64,000 nt of DNA from Rhodococcoides kyotonense (GCF_900188125.1 NZ_FZOW01000004.1:337931-401930), one strand, 5' to 3'. Numbered from the stretch's first letter, positions 47,608 to 57,422 are shown. Program-made: numbers and translations. The notes: generated by a model not told the origin, from the letters alone.

Positions 47608-48076
47608 CGTAGTTTTCCTGCGCGCCCGCGAAGTCACGGACCTGCGCGGTGAACGTCGACGTCGAACCGTCTTCGAACGTGAGCGTGATGTCGGTGTCGA
47701 CGCCGGGAGTCAGAGGTGACGTCACATCCATCAACATCAGGTGGTCACCGCCGGCCTGCAGCACTTTCGTATCGCTCCCGGCCACGGCGAATCCCCCTTC
47801 CTTCGGCTTCATCACCATGGAACCATCTGCGCTGGAGACGACTTCGTGCAGTTCCATCATCGACGAACTGTCGGTCGATGCGGCGACCACCCGAACCTGA
47901 TCGTCACCGGTGTTCTGGATTTCCGCGAAGGCCGATGTCATTCCGCTGTCGGCCGCCTTGATCCACGCCTCGCGCACGGTGACGGAATCGGCCTCTGTTC
48001 CAGGTTCTTCCGTCGCACATCCCGACGCGAGAAGTGCTACGGCCACTGCCGCGAAAAGTGTTCTGTAGAGGTTCAT
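47600..48076 (-). CDS. copper chaperone PCu(A)C-family lipoprotein
   Basis: A 158-residue lipoprotein (lipobox LLASGCATEE). The PCu(A)C copper site, H(M)x10Mx21HxM, is seen as LHEVVSSADGSMVM and later GGDHLMLMDV. Such proteins deliver Cu(I) to membrane copper enzymes such as cytochrome oxidase. The ATG at 48076 overlaps the PepSY gene stop (ATGA), and its own stop overlaps the DyP start. Confidence 0.92.
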   Translation of the reverse strand: MNLYRTLFAAVAVALLASGCATEEPGTEADSVTVREAWIKAADSGMTSAFAEIQNTGDDQVRVVAASTDSSSMMELHEVVSSADGSMVMKPKEGGFAVAGSDTKVLQAGGDHLMLMDVTSPLTPGVDTDITLTFEDGSTSTFTAQVRDFAGAQENYGG

Positions 48077-49461
48077 TTCGACTCCGTAGTCCGTTGTCCA
48101 CGCCGAAGACCGACAGCGGCGTCGACGAGAAGGAAAGCGAGCAAGCTGATTCCGAGAAGCGGCACGTACCACCCGAGCACGATGCTGCCGACGACGATCG
48201 TCGCCACCTGCCACACCGGCCGCGTCCTGACGGCACCCCGCGCCGGCAGATGGGCCGTCGGCCTACGCTTCCACCACATCACATAACCGCGTACGACGAC
48301 GGTCACCAGTGCCACAGCGAGCAGCGCCAGCGCGATCTGGTTGGCGACACCGAACAGAATGCCCATGTGCAGAGCGATGCCCCACGCGGCCAGTTTCGCC
48401 GCAATGGGCCAGTCGGAGAACGCATTCACGTCGACGACGGCATCGGTCGCACCGTCGACGGCCACCGAACTGGTCGAGAACACGAACGGCTGACGCGTCT
48501 GCGCGACGACGAACGCCGTGTCCGAATCCGAGGGAACGGAGACCTCGACCTTGCCGTCGATCCCCTGAGATCGTGCCGTGCCGAGAACGGAGTCGAGTCG
48601 CCCCACGTTGGTGTCGAGAACGTCGGAAGCAGCGGGCATCATCGACGACATGTCATGTCCCGCATGGTCACCGCCTGCGGTGCTGCCGCTTCCGCTGAGC
48701 GACGTGGCGGTCGCAGGCGTCGTCCAACTCAACGCGGATCGCAGCTCGGAGATGTTCTCACCCGCGTACTTCGACCACGTCAAGCCCGTCGCGGACAGGA
48801 AGACCAGGCCCACCGCGATCCAGAGGCCGACGGCTCCGTGCCAGTTGCGCGTCCGGGCGCGGCCCGTCACGGAACGGTCGACGGTCAGCAATCTGCCGCC
48901 ACGGCGATGGCGTCGTACCCACAGCACGACACCTCCGAGCGCGACGATCCACATCCACGACGCGGCGAGTTCGCTGTAGATTCGGCCGGGTTCACCCAGG
49001 TGGAGGTGACGATGCAGCTCGCTGATCCAGGTGCGAAGCGGTAGCGCGTTGCTGCTGCCGTACACGACGGATTCGCCGACGGACTCGCCTGTCACCGGGT
49101 CGACGAAGATCGCGAGACGCTTCGATTCGCCCAGCGACGGATCGGTGAACATGACTCGGCTGGTTTCGCCGGGTTCCGACGCCGGCCGCACCGCGGCGAC
49201 CGTCAGATCCGGTCGTTCCTGTTGCGCGACACGCACTTGCGACGCGACGGACTGGGTCGGCCCCGTCGAATCGGTCGTCAAAAGATCCCGGTAGACGACG
49301 GCTTCGGCCGTCGGCGCGAGTGCGTAGAGCCCACCGCTGATCGCGGCGACCAGAATGAACGGGGCGATGAGGATTCCTGCGTAGAAGTGCAGTCTCATCA
49401 CCAGAGACGGCGCAGGTGGGGATGGGTCGTGCGTATGTTGTTCGGCCACGACTGTGGACAT
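48073..49461 (-). CDS. PepSY-associated membrane protein
   Basis: A 462-residue protein with four main membrane segments (about residues 22-42, 165-185, 210-230 and further near the C-terminus) and PepSY-like extracytoplasmic parts. A His-rich segment (AGGDHAGHDMSSMM) between them could bind copper. The family is often linked to iron or copper reduction at the membrane. The ATG at 49461 is chosen because upstream in-frame sequence is low-complexity. It is coupled to PCu(A)C and DyP genes. Confidence 0.85.
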   Translation of the reverse strand: MSTVVAEQHTHDPSPPAPSLVMRLHFYAGILIAPFILVAAISGGLYALAPTAEAVVYRDLLTTDSTGPTQSVASQVRVAQQERPDLTVAAVRPASEPGETSRVMFTDPSLGESKRLAIFVDPVTGESVGESVVYGSSNALPLRTWISELHRHLHLGEPGRIYSELAASWMWIVALGGVVLWVRRHRRGGRLLTVDRSVTGRARTRNWHGAVGLWIAVGLVFLSATGLTWSKYAGENISELRSALSWTTPATATSLSGSGSTAGGDHAGHDMSSMMPAASDVLDTNVGRLDSVLGTARSQGIDGKVEVSVPSDSDTAFVVAQTRQPFVFSTSSVAVDGATDAVVDVNAFSDWPIAAKLAAWGIALHMGILFGVANQIALALLAVALVTVVVRGYVMWWKRRPTAHLPARGAVRTRPVWQVATIVVGSIVLGWYVPLLGISLLAFLLVDAAVGLRRGQRTTESK

Positions 49462-49585
49462 GGGTGTGCTCGATTCGTCTCGTCGACGCAACGTCGACAG
49501 GTGGATGTGGAGCGGAAGGCTCCAGCGCACAGGAACCCGCACGTGAACCCCCACGAACGGGGGACATCGGGACCTGGGGACTCAG

Positions 49586-49627
49586 CCCCACCCCCGCGCA
49601 CACGCATATGTGTGCGCGGGGGTGGGG
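49586..49627. terminator. very GC-rich 18-bp hairpin between membrane protein and PepSY gene
   Basis: Arms CCCCACCCCCGCGCACAC and its exact complement enclose a 6-nt loop GCATAT. It separates two same-strand genes and could end the upstream transcript or partly attenuate it. Its middle repeats the CGCACACGCAT type of alternating sequence. Confidence 0.7.
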
Positions 49628-49662
49628 GAAAGCGAAGCGCTGAAGCTCCGTGAAGACTCGAA

Positions 49663-50193
49663 TCAAGCAGCGACGGGAGGGCCGCGCGTTCCGACGCCGG
49701 AGGACACCGGCAACCGGAGTACGACGTCGGGGCGGTATTCGGTGCGTTCGCGAGGCCGCGCATCCTCGACGGGGAGGACGAGACACAGCACCGGAACGAT
49801 CCGGCGCAGAATGGACACAGCGCGCCCGTAACCGAGAAGTGCTGCGTGAATCAGCAACGCACACACCACAGTTGCGACGGCGTGCGCAGTGAGCATCGAC
49901 GGCGTGATCGACGTCCCATGATGGTGTTCGCTCGCGATCGTCAGAACCGTGTGGCCGGACACCTGCCCGAGTGCGAGGACAGCGACCATCGACAAGCGCC
50001 CACCCAGCATGGCAACGGCACCGCCGAGCGCAGCACTGACGACCACGAGCAAGACGAGCGCGGATTCCGACGGCATCATCGCACCGCCTCCGACGCCGTG
50101 GGCGGCGATGCTCAGCGTCCCGGAGGCAGCACCGACGAATGCGCCGCGGATACGCGCGCGTGCGTCGGGCCGGTGTGCCATGCGGAACACCAT
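49663..50193 (-). CDS. hypothetical membrane protein
   Basis: A 176-residue protein with four hydrophobic segments (for example SALVLLVVVSAALGGAVAML and LTAHAVATVVCALLIHAALLG), with His residues in ASEHHHGTS between segments, then a basic cytoplasmic tail. It is on the same strand as, and 200 bp upstream of, the PepSY gene, with a strong hairpin between. The His cluster and the neighbours suggest metal handling, which is only inference. Confidence 0.72.
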   Translation of the reverse strand: MVFRMAHRPDARARIRGAFVGAASGTLSIAAHGVGGGAMMPSESALVLLVVVSAALGGAVAMLGGRLSMVAVLALGQVSGHTVLTIASEHHHGTSITPSMLTAHAVATVVCALLIHAALLGYGRAVSILRRIVPVLCLVLPVEDARPRERTEYRPDVVLRLPVSSGVGTRGPPVAA

Positions 50194-50215
50194 ACAGACG
50201 GCCGCGCCGAGGTGC

Positions 50216-52282
50216 TCACGCCCGCGTGAACACCTCGCCCATCGTCCGGTTGAGCGTGCTCAGGGACCGGACTGCGCTGCGCACCGACCCGGGCGTCGTC
50301 GTCGACGCGAGCATGACGTCCAATGCCGACGTTTCGGTGAGCTTCTCCGGCGGCTCGACGTGCTCGCCGGACAACGCGCGTTTGACGTCGTCGATCATCG
50401 TCTTGGTGACATCGGCTGCGTCGCGGAGCGCAGTGGCGGTCGCGTCGGACGGGCCGCTGGTCTTCTCTGCTCGTGACGCGCCAACCCCGGCGCGGGCGAG
50501 GGCATGCCCGGATCTGTTACTGACGGTCATGATCCGCAGCAGCCGTTTCGCGCCGTGCCGCGTCCGCGTCGTCGGACCCATTTCGAGTGGCTTACCCGCT
50601 GCGACAAGGTCTTTGAGTGCGTTGTCGAGCTTGCGCATGTCCGCGACCAGATCGGTGTCCCTACCCGGCTCGACGACGGATCCAATGGCGGTGTCGACGA
50701 TCGCCGACATCTGATCGAGGTAGTCGTCGATCTTCTCGGTCATCGTCGAACGAGTACCGGTCGAGAAGATGAAGTAGGCAGACGCGATCCCCACCAGCCC
50801 TCCGGCCGCGGTTTCGTAGATGCGGAGTTCCAGCACGTCGACGCTGAACGTCCCCAGGAGGCCGTACAGCATCGCGAGCATGACGGTGATGAAGAACGAC
50901 AGCAACGCATACGCGACCGTGACGAGGTAGAACGCGAAGAACACGCACACGACCAGCAACACCACCTGAAGCGGCTGGTTGTGCCCGACCATGGCCGACA
51001 ACACAACTCCCGCAAGGACTCCCGCGATCGTCCCGACGACGCGATGTCCGGCCCGCGTCAGGATCTCGCCGCGCGTCGACGCACCGGTGAACACGAGGAA
51101 TGCCGTCAGAACCGCCCAGTACCAGCGATCCGGCGAGATCAGTTCACCGAGAACCGTTGCGGCACTGGTCGCGACGGCGACTTGGATCGCTGCTTTGGTA
51201 CTCGGGTTCAGGCCCGTGGTCTCGTCGTCGACCTTGTCGTCGTCCTCCGATGGCTCCGATTCACTACGGAGTGCATTGTTCGTGATGTGGTGAATTGCGA
51301 TGTGCGCCTGCACCGCACGCATCGCCACTGCGGTGGCGATGCCGGCCTGAGTCGACGGGTCGGCCTTGTCCGCAGCCGACGCGGCAAGCCGTCGGGCAGC
51401 CCGCAGTTGGTCCTCGGGTGGATTGTTCAGCAGGCACGACCCAAGGGCGGTGGTGGCCTGGCCGAGCTGTTTCGGCCACGGTTTGCCCGGATCGAGCGCC
51501 CACAGCGCGCTGACGAGCTGTTCGGTGGCGATCTGAGCGTCGAAGATGCGCAACGACAGGTCGGCGTTGGTGACGCTGAGCAGCTGCGCGGCGTCGTTGC
51601 GGTCGAGCCAGTCGTCGATCATCAGCGCTGTACTGCCCAGCCGGTCGAGCTTCTTGCGCAGCAGGTCGATGTTGCGGTCACCCCTGTTCGACGCGACGTC
51701 GAGCACATCGATGCACGACGCCCGCAGCGCACGAACGAGACGCTGCAATTCGAGCCGGGGACGGTCCGGCAGGATCACCGTGCGCACGACGAGCGACACC
51801 GCGACGCCGACGACGATCGACGCGGCCAGCATCGGCACCTGCCCGGGCGTCGCGCGCAGGAACAGCGCGAAGAAGTAGCAGATGAACGCGACCATGCCGA
51901 GGGCAGTGCCGCGTGGCCCGTACCGGCGCACCCACACCGCCGCGAACAGCACGACGATGAATCCGACGTCGGCGATCTTGCCGAACTGCGACAGCACAGC
52001 CGACAGGGTCACCGCCCCGATGGCCGGAAACACCAGGAACAAGGTCGTGACGATGCGGCTGCGTTGGTCCTTGTCCTTGACCGCCGCCGATGACTGCATC
52101 GCGACGACCGTTCCGATCATCGCGACTGTGATCGGCTGCCCGAGTGCCGCCGAGCTGGGCAGAAGCACGAGCATCGCCAGGACGACGGTGACGGTCGTCG
52201 CCGTCGCGGATCGCAGCCGCAACCGGCCAGGATCGGAGATCGCAAGGAATCGCGCTGTCTCTCCGATGATCCGCGGTTGCAT
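50216..52282 (-). CDS. FUSC-family membrane protein (aromatic acid exporter-like)
   Basis: A 688-residue protein with two blocks of membrane segments (about 30-175 and 375-510) separated and followed by cytoplasmic helical domains, the layout of FUSC/YccS/AaeB-type exporters. LISPDRWYWAVLTAFLVFTG is the typical entry to the second block. The substrate is unknown. The ATG at 52282 is preceded by TAGGGT at 7 nt, supporting a leaderless start over an ATG 36 nt upstream. Confidence 0.88.
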   Translation of the reverse strand: MQPRIIGETARFLAISDPGRLRLRSATATTVTVVLAMLVLLPSSAALGQPITVAMIGTVVAMQSSAAVKDKDQRSRIVTTLFLVFPAIGAVTLSAVLSQFGKIADVGFIVVLFAAVWVRRYGPRGTALGMVAFICYFFALFLRATPGQVPMLAASIVVGVAVSLVVRTVILPDRPRLELQRLVRALRASCIDVLDVASNRGDRNIDLLRKKLDRLGSTALMIDDWLDRNDAAQLLSVTNADLSLRIFDAQIATEQLVSALWALDPGKPWPKQLGQATTALGSCLLNNPPEDQLRAARRLAASAADKADPSTQAGIATAVAMRAVQAHIAIHHITNNALRSESEPSEDDDKVDDETTGLNPSTKAAIQVAVATSAATVLGELISPDRWYWAVLTAFLVFTGASTRGEILTRAGHRVVGTIAGVLAGVVLSAMVGHNQPLQVVLLVVCVFFAFYLVTVAYALLSFFITVMLAMLYGLLGTFSVDVLELRIYETAAGGLVGIASAYFIFSTGTRSTMTEKIDDYLDQMSAIVDTAIGSVVEPGRDTDLVADMRKLDNALKDLVAAGKPLEMGPTTRTRHGAKRLLRIMTVSNRSGHALARAGVGASRAEKTSGPSDATATALRDAADVTKTMIDDVKRALSGEHVEPPEKLTETSALDVMLASTTTPGSVRSAVRSLSTLNRTMGEVFTRA

Positions 52283-52289
52283 TCTTGCA

Positions 52290-52295
52290 ACCCTA
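52290..52295 (-). promoter_or_regulatory. -10 element, leaderless start of FUSC gene
   Basis: TAGGGT on the minus strand ends 7 nt before the ATG at 52282. Confidence 0.5.
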
Positions 52296-52327
52296 TGCGG
52301 CGAGTGCGGCTCCACCACCCGGATGCG

Positions 52328-53611
52328 TCAGCGCATGTCTCGTCGGGCCCGTACCCCGGGTGCCGTGGAGTGCGGCAGCAGCCGGCTCATGTCGTCGGGA
52401 AGAAGCAGTTCGACGGCCGCGGATTCGTCGAATCGATAGGGCTGCGTCACCAGTATCCCGGACAGATGCTTACGCAGACGCGACATCTCGGCACGGACGG
52501 TGATGGCTCTACCGTCGTCGCCGAACAGATCGGCGGCCATCTGCGATGCGGTTCGTCCGTCCCGTGCGGTTGCGAGAAGGTACAGAATCTCGGCGTGACG
52601 CGGCGTCGGCTCGTGCGTCCATTCGCCTGCGTCGCTACGGATCCGTACGCGTGTCTGCCCGGGATGCCGGAGGTCGATGCTGACCGCCGTTGCATCTCCG
52701 GTGTCTTCCGCGGTCGGGCGCACGAGCCACCCTCCCGGGAGCGGCTCGAAATCGCATACACCGAGCTGGGGCATCCAGAACCGACCGGCACCGACACCGT
52801 CCGGCAGCAGGATTCGATTACGCAGCGCGACGGACTCGACCGCCGCGACCCACCCGTTGGAGTCGACGGCCAATGCAGGCGAATGCAACCTCGCGAGCAT
52901 GGGTGCCGCCACCGATCGGAGTCGATCGAGATTCTGCCGATGATGTTCTCTCAGTTGCGATTCCGCCAACCGGGCGATGGCGTCGACCAGAGCGAGCGTC
53001 GTCGGATGCACGGTGTTCGCGGGTCCACTGACGTCGACCGCCCCGATGACGTGCCCGGTCCGCGGATCCTTGATCGGAGCTCCGGCGCATGTCCACGGAT
53101 GATGGCTTCGCACATAGTGTTCCGCGGAGAAGATCTGCACGGCGCGACGCGAGACGAGCGCGGTACCGATCGCGTTGGTTCCGACGGAATCCTCGGCCCA
53201 GCTGGCACCTTCGACGAATCCGAGGCCGTCGGCGCGATCGAGCACCGACGTCGAACCACTGCGCCACAGCACCCGGCCGTGCCGGTCCGCGACGACGAGG
53301 ATGTTGTCCCCGTCCTGTACGACCGATTCGAGCCCGCGCGCCAGGTCGTCGAGTACGTCGAACAACCCCGATTCCCGACGGCTCAGCTCCAGATCCGAGA
53401 CATCGATCTGCGGGGCCGCGATGCTCGCTTTCTCGGGATCGATCCCGAGCGTCTGCAGTCGTCGCCAGGAATCGCCGATGACGTCGCGAGGACGCGCGGG
53501 CGACTTGCCGCCCGTCATCGTCGCGTCGTACACGGCAGTGAGAATCTGCGCATAGCGGCGCGGATCCTCACCGGCCGCCAGCGCAGGTTCGGGGCCTGTC
53601 GACTGTGTCAT
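52328..53611 (-). CDS. GAF-domain regulator (AcoR N-terminus-like) without AAA+ domain
   Basis: A 427-residue protein. It begins like AcoR/DhaR activators: SWRRLQTLGIDPEK, then a GAF domain (NILVVADRHGRVLW; EDSVGTNAIGTALVSRRAVQIFSAEHY; HPWTCAGAPIKDPRTGHVIGAVDVSG). The central sigma-54 AAA+ domain is missing. Instead, the C-terminus has a winged-helix-like stretch (PRHAEILYLLATARDGRTASQMAADLFGDDG; VRAEMSRLRKHL). It lies just downstream of the acetoin/butanediol dehydrogenase pair on the same strand and probably controls it. The exact start (53611 or 53620) is unsure. Confidence 0.85.
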   Translation of the reverse strand: MTQSTGPEPALAAGEDPRRYAQILTAVYDATMTGGKSPARPRDVIGDSWRRLQTLGIDPEKASIAAPQIDVSDLELSRRESGLFDVLDDLARGLESVVQDGDNILVVADRHGRVLWRSGSTSVLDRADGLGFVEGASWAEDSVGTNAIGTALVSRRAVQIFSAEHYVRSHHPWTCAGAPIKDPRTGHVIGAVDVSGPANTVHPTTLALVDAIARLAESQLREHHRQNLDRLRSVAAPMLARLHSPALAVDSNGWVAAVESVALRNRILLPDGVGAGRFWMPQLGVCDFEPLPGGWLVRPTAEDTGDATAVSIDLRHPGQTRVRIRSDAGEWTHEPTPRHAEILYLLATARDGRTASQMAADLFGDDGRAITVRAEMSRLRKHLSGILVTQPYRFDESAAVELLLPDDMSRLLPHSTAPGVRARRDMR

Positions 53612-53657
53612 CACCGGCAATTGTGCTCCAGCTCACAAGTCGATGTAAAGGTGGGGG

Positions 53658-54425
53658 TCATCGATAGACGAGGCCACCGTCGATGAGCGGCGCCTGCCCG
53701 GTCATGTAGTCCGAATCCGGGCCGGCCAGGTACGAGACGAATGCTGCGACGTCATCCGGCGTCTGCGCCCTCCCGAGAGCGATGCCACCGACGAACTTGT
53801 CGTACGTCGCGCCTTCCTCGGCACCGGTCAATTCGGCGAATCGCTTGTCGATGGTCACCCACATGTCCGTGCCGACGACGCCGGGGCAGTACGCGTTGAC
53901 GGTGATTCCGTCCGACGCGTATTCCTTCGCCGCCGCCTGTGTCAGTGCGCGCACGGCGAATTTCGTTGCACTGTAGACGCCGAGCATCGCGAAGCCGTCG
54001 TGCCCCGCGATCGACGACGCGTTGACGATCTTGCCCTTCTGCTCCAATGCTCTGAATTTCGCTGCGGCAGCTTGGATTCCCCACAGCACACCGTCGACGT
54101 TGACGGCGAAGATGCTCTTGGTGTCGGCCGGGCGAACGTCGTCGAGTGGTGCGACCTGCGCGATCCCCGCGTTGTTGACGATGACGTCGAACCCACCGAG
54201 CGTCTCGTGCGCATGGTCGACGGCGGCGAAAACCTGGTCGCGGTCGGTCACGTCGGCGACGAAAGTCGTTGCTCTACGGCCGATGTCGCGAACCTCCTGG
54301 GCCACCTTGTCGATCTTGTCCGACGCCACGTCCACGAGCGCGATGTCGTGTCCGTCCTGCGCGAGGCGCAGCGCGATACCGCGCCCGATTCCCTGGCCGG
54401 CTCCGGTGACGAGTGCGACTGTCAT
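53658..54425 (-). CDS. acetoin (diacetyl) reductase, SDR family
   Basis: A 255-residue short-chain dehydrogenase. [12 protein letters not shown] is the cofactor loop; [11 protein letters not shown], the catalytic Ser ([11 protein letters not shown]) and YSATK follow. The closest type by feel is diacetyl/acetoin reductase (BudC-like), forming (S)-acetoin or 2,3-butanediol with NADH. Its ATG overlaps the upstream zinc dehydrogenase stop by 4 nt; together the pair can interconvert diacetyl, acetoin and 2,3-butanediol. Confidence 0.88.
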   Translation of the reverse strand: MTVALVTGAGQGIGRGIALRLAQDGHDIALVDVASDKIDKVAQEVRDIGRRATTFVADVTDRDQVFAAVDHAHETLGGFDVIVNNAGIAQVAPLDDVRPADTKSIFAVNVDGVLWGIQAAAAKFRALEQKGKIVNASSIAGHDGFAMLGVYSATKFAVRALTQAAAKEYASDGITVNAYCPGVVGTDMWVTIDKRFAELTGAEEGATYDKFVGGIALGRAQTPDDVAAFVSYLAGPDSDYMTGQAPLIDGGLVYR

Positions 54426-55477
54426 GAGTTCCCTTCCGATGGAGTTACCAGAACCTTCATCTTGTTACCCGCGTGCAATGCCTCGAAACCGTCCTCGACG
54501 ACGCCGTCGAGCGTGATCTTGTCCACCCACCCGGTCGTGTCGTACTTGCCTTCCGACATCAGGTCGATGACGGCGTCGTAGTCCGCAGAGGTGTAGCAGA
54601 GCGAGCCTTGGATCCGCGATTCGTTCATGACGAGCTTCTGAAGCGGTGTGGTCAAAGGCTTTTCGTAGATCGCGACGCTCACCAACGGTTTCCGAGCGCC
54701 GATGCATCCCAGTGCGGTCTCGACGGCAGGCTGCACGCCTGCCGCGTCGTAGACGGCGTCGGCGCCGCGTCCGTCGGTCACGTCGGCGATGTAGTCGGGT
54801 ACGTCGACGGCCCTCGGATCCAGAGTCTTCGCACCGAGTCTCTCGATCGATGCCCGACGCGTCGGCGACGGTTCGACGACGTAGACGTCCTCGACTCCCT
54901 TGCCGCGCAACGCGAACCACAGACCGATACCGATAGGCCCGGCACCGAACACCATCGCCGTGTCCTCGGGCCGTGGATCACCCAGTGTTGCAGCGTGATA
55001 CGCCACCGACATCGGTTCGACGAGTGCACCGAGTTCGAGCGAGACGTTGTCGGGAAGTCGGTGAATCATGTTCTCGGGCACCACCGTGTACTCGGCCATG
55101 CCGCCGTCGGACATCAGACCGTGGAATCCGATCTGCTGACAGATGTTGTAATTGCCTGCGCGACAGGGTCCGCACTGCCCACAGCGATAGAGCGGTTCGA
55201 TCGCGACACGATCGCCTACTGTCGTGCCCACAACGCCCGAACCGACCTCGGTGACGGTTCCGGAAAATTCGTGGCCGAGAATCAGAGGCAATTCTTGCCC
55301 GGTGAGCGGATGCGGCTCGATCGGGATGAAAATGGGCCCGGCGTAGTACTCGTGCAGATCGGTGCCGCAGATGCCGTTGTAGCCGACGCGCACTTTCACC
55401 TGACCTTCCCCGGGTGTCGGCTCGGGAACGTCGGCGATCTCCACCTTGTTCGGGCCGTAGTAGACGGCTGCGCGCAT
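54422..55477 (-). CDS. 2,3-butanediol dehydrogenase-like zinc alcohol dehydrogenase
   Basis: A 351-residue medium-chain dehydrogenase. Catalytic zinc ligands are in [14 protein letters not shown] and [11 protein letters not shown]; the structural zinc cysteines appear in [21 protein letters not shown]. The cofactor motif is FGAGPIGIG. The segment after ICGTDLHEY with GPIFIP matches the BDH subgroup of ADH. A strong GAGGAGG site precedes the ATG at 55477. It forms an operon with the acetoin reductase and the GAF regulator. Confidence 0.9.
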   Translation of the reverse strand: MRAAVYYGPNKVEIADVPEPTPGEGQVKVRVGYNGICGTDLHEYYAGPIFIPIEPHPLTGQELPLILGHEFSGTVTEVGSGVVGTTVGDRVAIEPLYRCGQCGPCRAGNYNICQQIGFHGLMSDGGMAEYTVVPENMIHRLPDNVSLELGALVEPMSVAYHAATLGDPRPEDTAMVFGAGPIGIGLWFALRGKGVEDVYVVEPSPTRRASIERLGAKTLDPRAVDVPDYIADVTDGRGADAVYDAAGVQPAVETALGCIGARKPLVSVAIYEKPLTTPLQKLVMNESRIQGSLCYTSADYDAVIDLMSEGKYDTTGWVDKITLDGVVEDGFEALHAGNKMKVLVTPSEGNS

Positions 55478-55602
55478 CGGATCCTCCTCGATCGGTTCTT
55501 CGGTTACGCACATGTCTATGTGACCTGAGGCACACGCGACAGGGTTGCAGCCCGTTGCACTCCGGGAAACGGCAGCTCGGCGCATGGTGCTATGGTCGGC
55601 AC

Positions 55603-55690
55603 TGTTCTGACACGGGGTGCGTCCGTACCTAGGGATGCTGAGATCACACCCGTCGAACCTGATGCAGTTAATGCTGACGAAGGGATGTCA
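55603..55690 (+). ncRNA. TPP riboswitch (THI element)
   Basis: ACACGGGGTGC, then GGGATGCTGAGATCACACCC, then GAACCTGATGCAGTTAATG and GAAGGGATGTCA occur in the order of the thi-box. It ends 5 nt before the tenA start. Thiamin diphosphate binding would lower expression of tenA-thiYXZ. A TATGGT at 55591-55596 is a possible -10. Confidence 0.92.
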
Positions 55691-55695
55691 AGGCG

Positions 55696-56421
55696 ATGAA
55701 CACGCCTGTGCAACCGGTGGACTCTGTCCGCCATACGGACCGAATGTGGGACGCGACGGAATCACTCCGCGCGGACATCGACCGCCTCGAGTTTCTCGAA
55801 CAACTCGGGCACGGCACGCTGCCGCTCGACGCCTTCCGCTTCTACATCGAGCAGGACCGGCTCTACCTGGCCGGATACACCAAAGCTCTGTCACTGCTGG
55901 CGTCTCGGGCACCCGATGCGACCACCGCCGCGTTCTGGGCGACATCGGCCGCGAGTGCCGTCGACGAGGCGTCGCTGCACGAGTCGTTGCTGTCGGGGAG
56001 CGCTCTGCCGCCGTCCGATGTGCAGGTCGAGCACTCTCCCACGTGCCTCGGGTACACGTCGTACCTGATCGCCACGGCGGCCACCGAGCCGTACCCGGTC
56101 GCCGCCGCCGCGATCCTGCCCTGCTTCTGGATCTACGCCGACGTCGCGGTCCGATTGGCGGGCGCTGCACACGATGTGGTGGCACGCGATCCCGAGCACC
56201 CGTACGCACGCTGGGTCTCGACGTACGATTCCGAGGAGTTTCGCGAGATCGTCTCGGCAGCAAGAGCACTCGTCGACGAGGCCGCGAACCAGGCAACGGA
56301 TGCACAGCGCGACGCCATGATCGACGCGTTCGTGGTCGCAACACGATACGAAGCGATGTTCTGGGACACAGCCCTGCATCCGACGCCGTGGCCCCACTCC
56401 CGTATGGCGGTGTCGCAATGA
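55696..56421 (+). CDS. tenA: TenA-family aminopyrimidine aminohydrolase (thiaminase II)
   Basis: A 241-residue helical protein. FRFYIEQDRLYLAGYTKAL is the typical TenA substrate-pocket helix, the active-site cysteine is in AAILPCFWIYADV, and the C-terminal ATRYEAMFWDTAL carries the conserved Glu. TenA releases hydroxymethylpyrimidine from aminopyrimidine breakdown products of thiamin. It lies directly under a TPP riboswitch and overlaps the transporter gene (ATGA), so salvaged pyrimidine import and hydrolysis are coupled. Confidence 0.94.
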   Translation: MNTPVQPVDSVRHTDRMWDATESLRADIDRLEFLEQLGHGTLPLDAFRFYIEQDRLYLAGYTKALSLLASRAPDATTAAFWATSAASAVDEASLHESLLSGSALPPSDVQVEHSPTCLGYTSYLIATAATEPYPVAAAAILPCFWIYADVAVRLAGAAHDVVARDPEHPYARWVSTYDSEEFREIVSAARALVDEAANQATDAQRDAMIDAFVVATRYEAMFWDTALHPTPWPHSRMAVSQ

Positions 56422-57422
56422 GAAAGCTCATGGCACTTGCCGTGTCGACTGTGTCCGTCGTCGGGCTCGCCGCGTGCGCACAATCCGAGAACTCCGACAC
56501 CATTCGGTTCGCACTCGACTGGACACCGAACACCAACCACACCGGTCTCTACGTTGCACTGCAGGAGGGGTATTTCGCCGACGCGGGTCTCGACGTCGAG
56601 GTGTTGCCCTACAACAACTCCTCGCCCGACACTCTCGTCGACTCCGGCAACGCCGAATTCGGAATCAGCACACAGAGTTCGACGACGTTCGCGAAGACAG
56701 CCGGAGCGCAGATCGTGTCCGTCCTCGCCCCATTGCAGCACTGGGCGACGGGCATCGGTGTCAAAGCGGATCGCGACGATATTCCGAGCCCGAAAGCGCT
56801 GGACGGCAAGGTCTACGCAGGATTCGGAGATACCGGCGAGAAGGCAGGCCTGCGGCAGGTCATCCAGAACGACGGCGGCACGGGTGACTACGAGACCGTC
56901 GTACTCGGCACCTCCGCGTACGAGGCCGTGTACTCCGGTACCGCGGACTTCACCGTCTCCTACCTGGCCTGGGAAGGGATCGAGGCCGAGCACAGCGGCA
57001 CTCCGATGAAGTACTTCGACTACACCGACTACGGATTCCCCGACGCGTACGCGATCACCATCAGCGGCAACGAGAACTGGCTAGAGGACAATCCCGACGA
57101 CGCGAAGAAGTTCGTGCAGGCGTTGCAGCGCGGGTACCAACTCGCCGCGGACGATCCCGACAAGGCAGCGCAGGACGTCATCGACGCCAACCCCGGCGCG
57201 TTCTCGGACGAAAGCCTGGTGTTCGAAAGTCAGCGCATGCTCGCCGACCGCTACATGAAGGATCCGTCGGGCACTGTCGGGACACAGAACCTCGACGAGT
57301 GGACCGCGTACTCGAAGTTCTTGTACGACAACGGCGTTCTCGCGGACGAGTCCGGTAATCCACTCCAGTCCGAGCCGGACTGGTCGACGTACTTCACCGA
57401 TGAGTACCTCGGCGATCAGTAA
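56418..57422 (+). CDS. thiamin-pyrimidine ABC transporter binding lipoprotein (ThiY/NMT1)
   Basis: A 334-residue lipoprotein (lipobox VGLAACAQSE). The NMT1/THI5-like domain starts IRFALDWTPNTNHTGLYVALQEGYFADAGLDVE, the hallmark of ThiY-type pyrimidine binders. It would capture formylaminopyrimidine or a similar thiamin fragment outside the membrane. Its ATG overlaps the tenA stop; the permease gene starts within its 3' end. Confidence 0.93.
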   Translation: MRKLMALAVSTVSVVGLAACAQSENSDTIRFALDWTPNTNHTGLYVALQEGYFADAGLDVEVLPYNNSSPDTLVDSGNAEFGISTQSSTTFAKTAGAQIVSVLAPLQHWATGIGVKADRDDIPSPKALDGKVYAGFGDTGEKAGLRQVIQNDGGTGDYETVVLGTSAYEAVYSGTADFTVSYLAWEGIEAEHSGTPMKYFDYTDYGFPDAYAITISGNENWLEDNPDDAKKFVQALQRGYQLAADDPDKAAQDVIDANPGAFSDESLVFESQRMLADRYMKDPSGTVGTQNLDEWTAYSKFLYDNGVLADESGNPLQSEPDWSTYFTDEYLGDQ

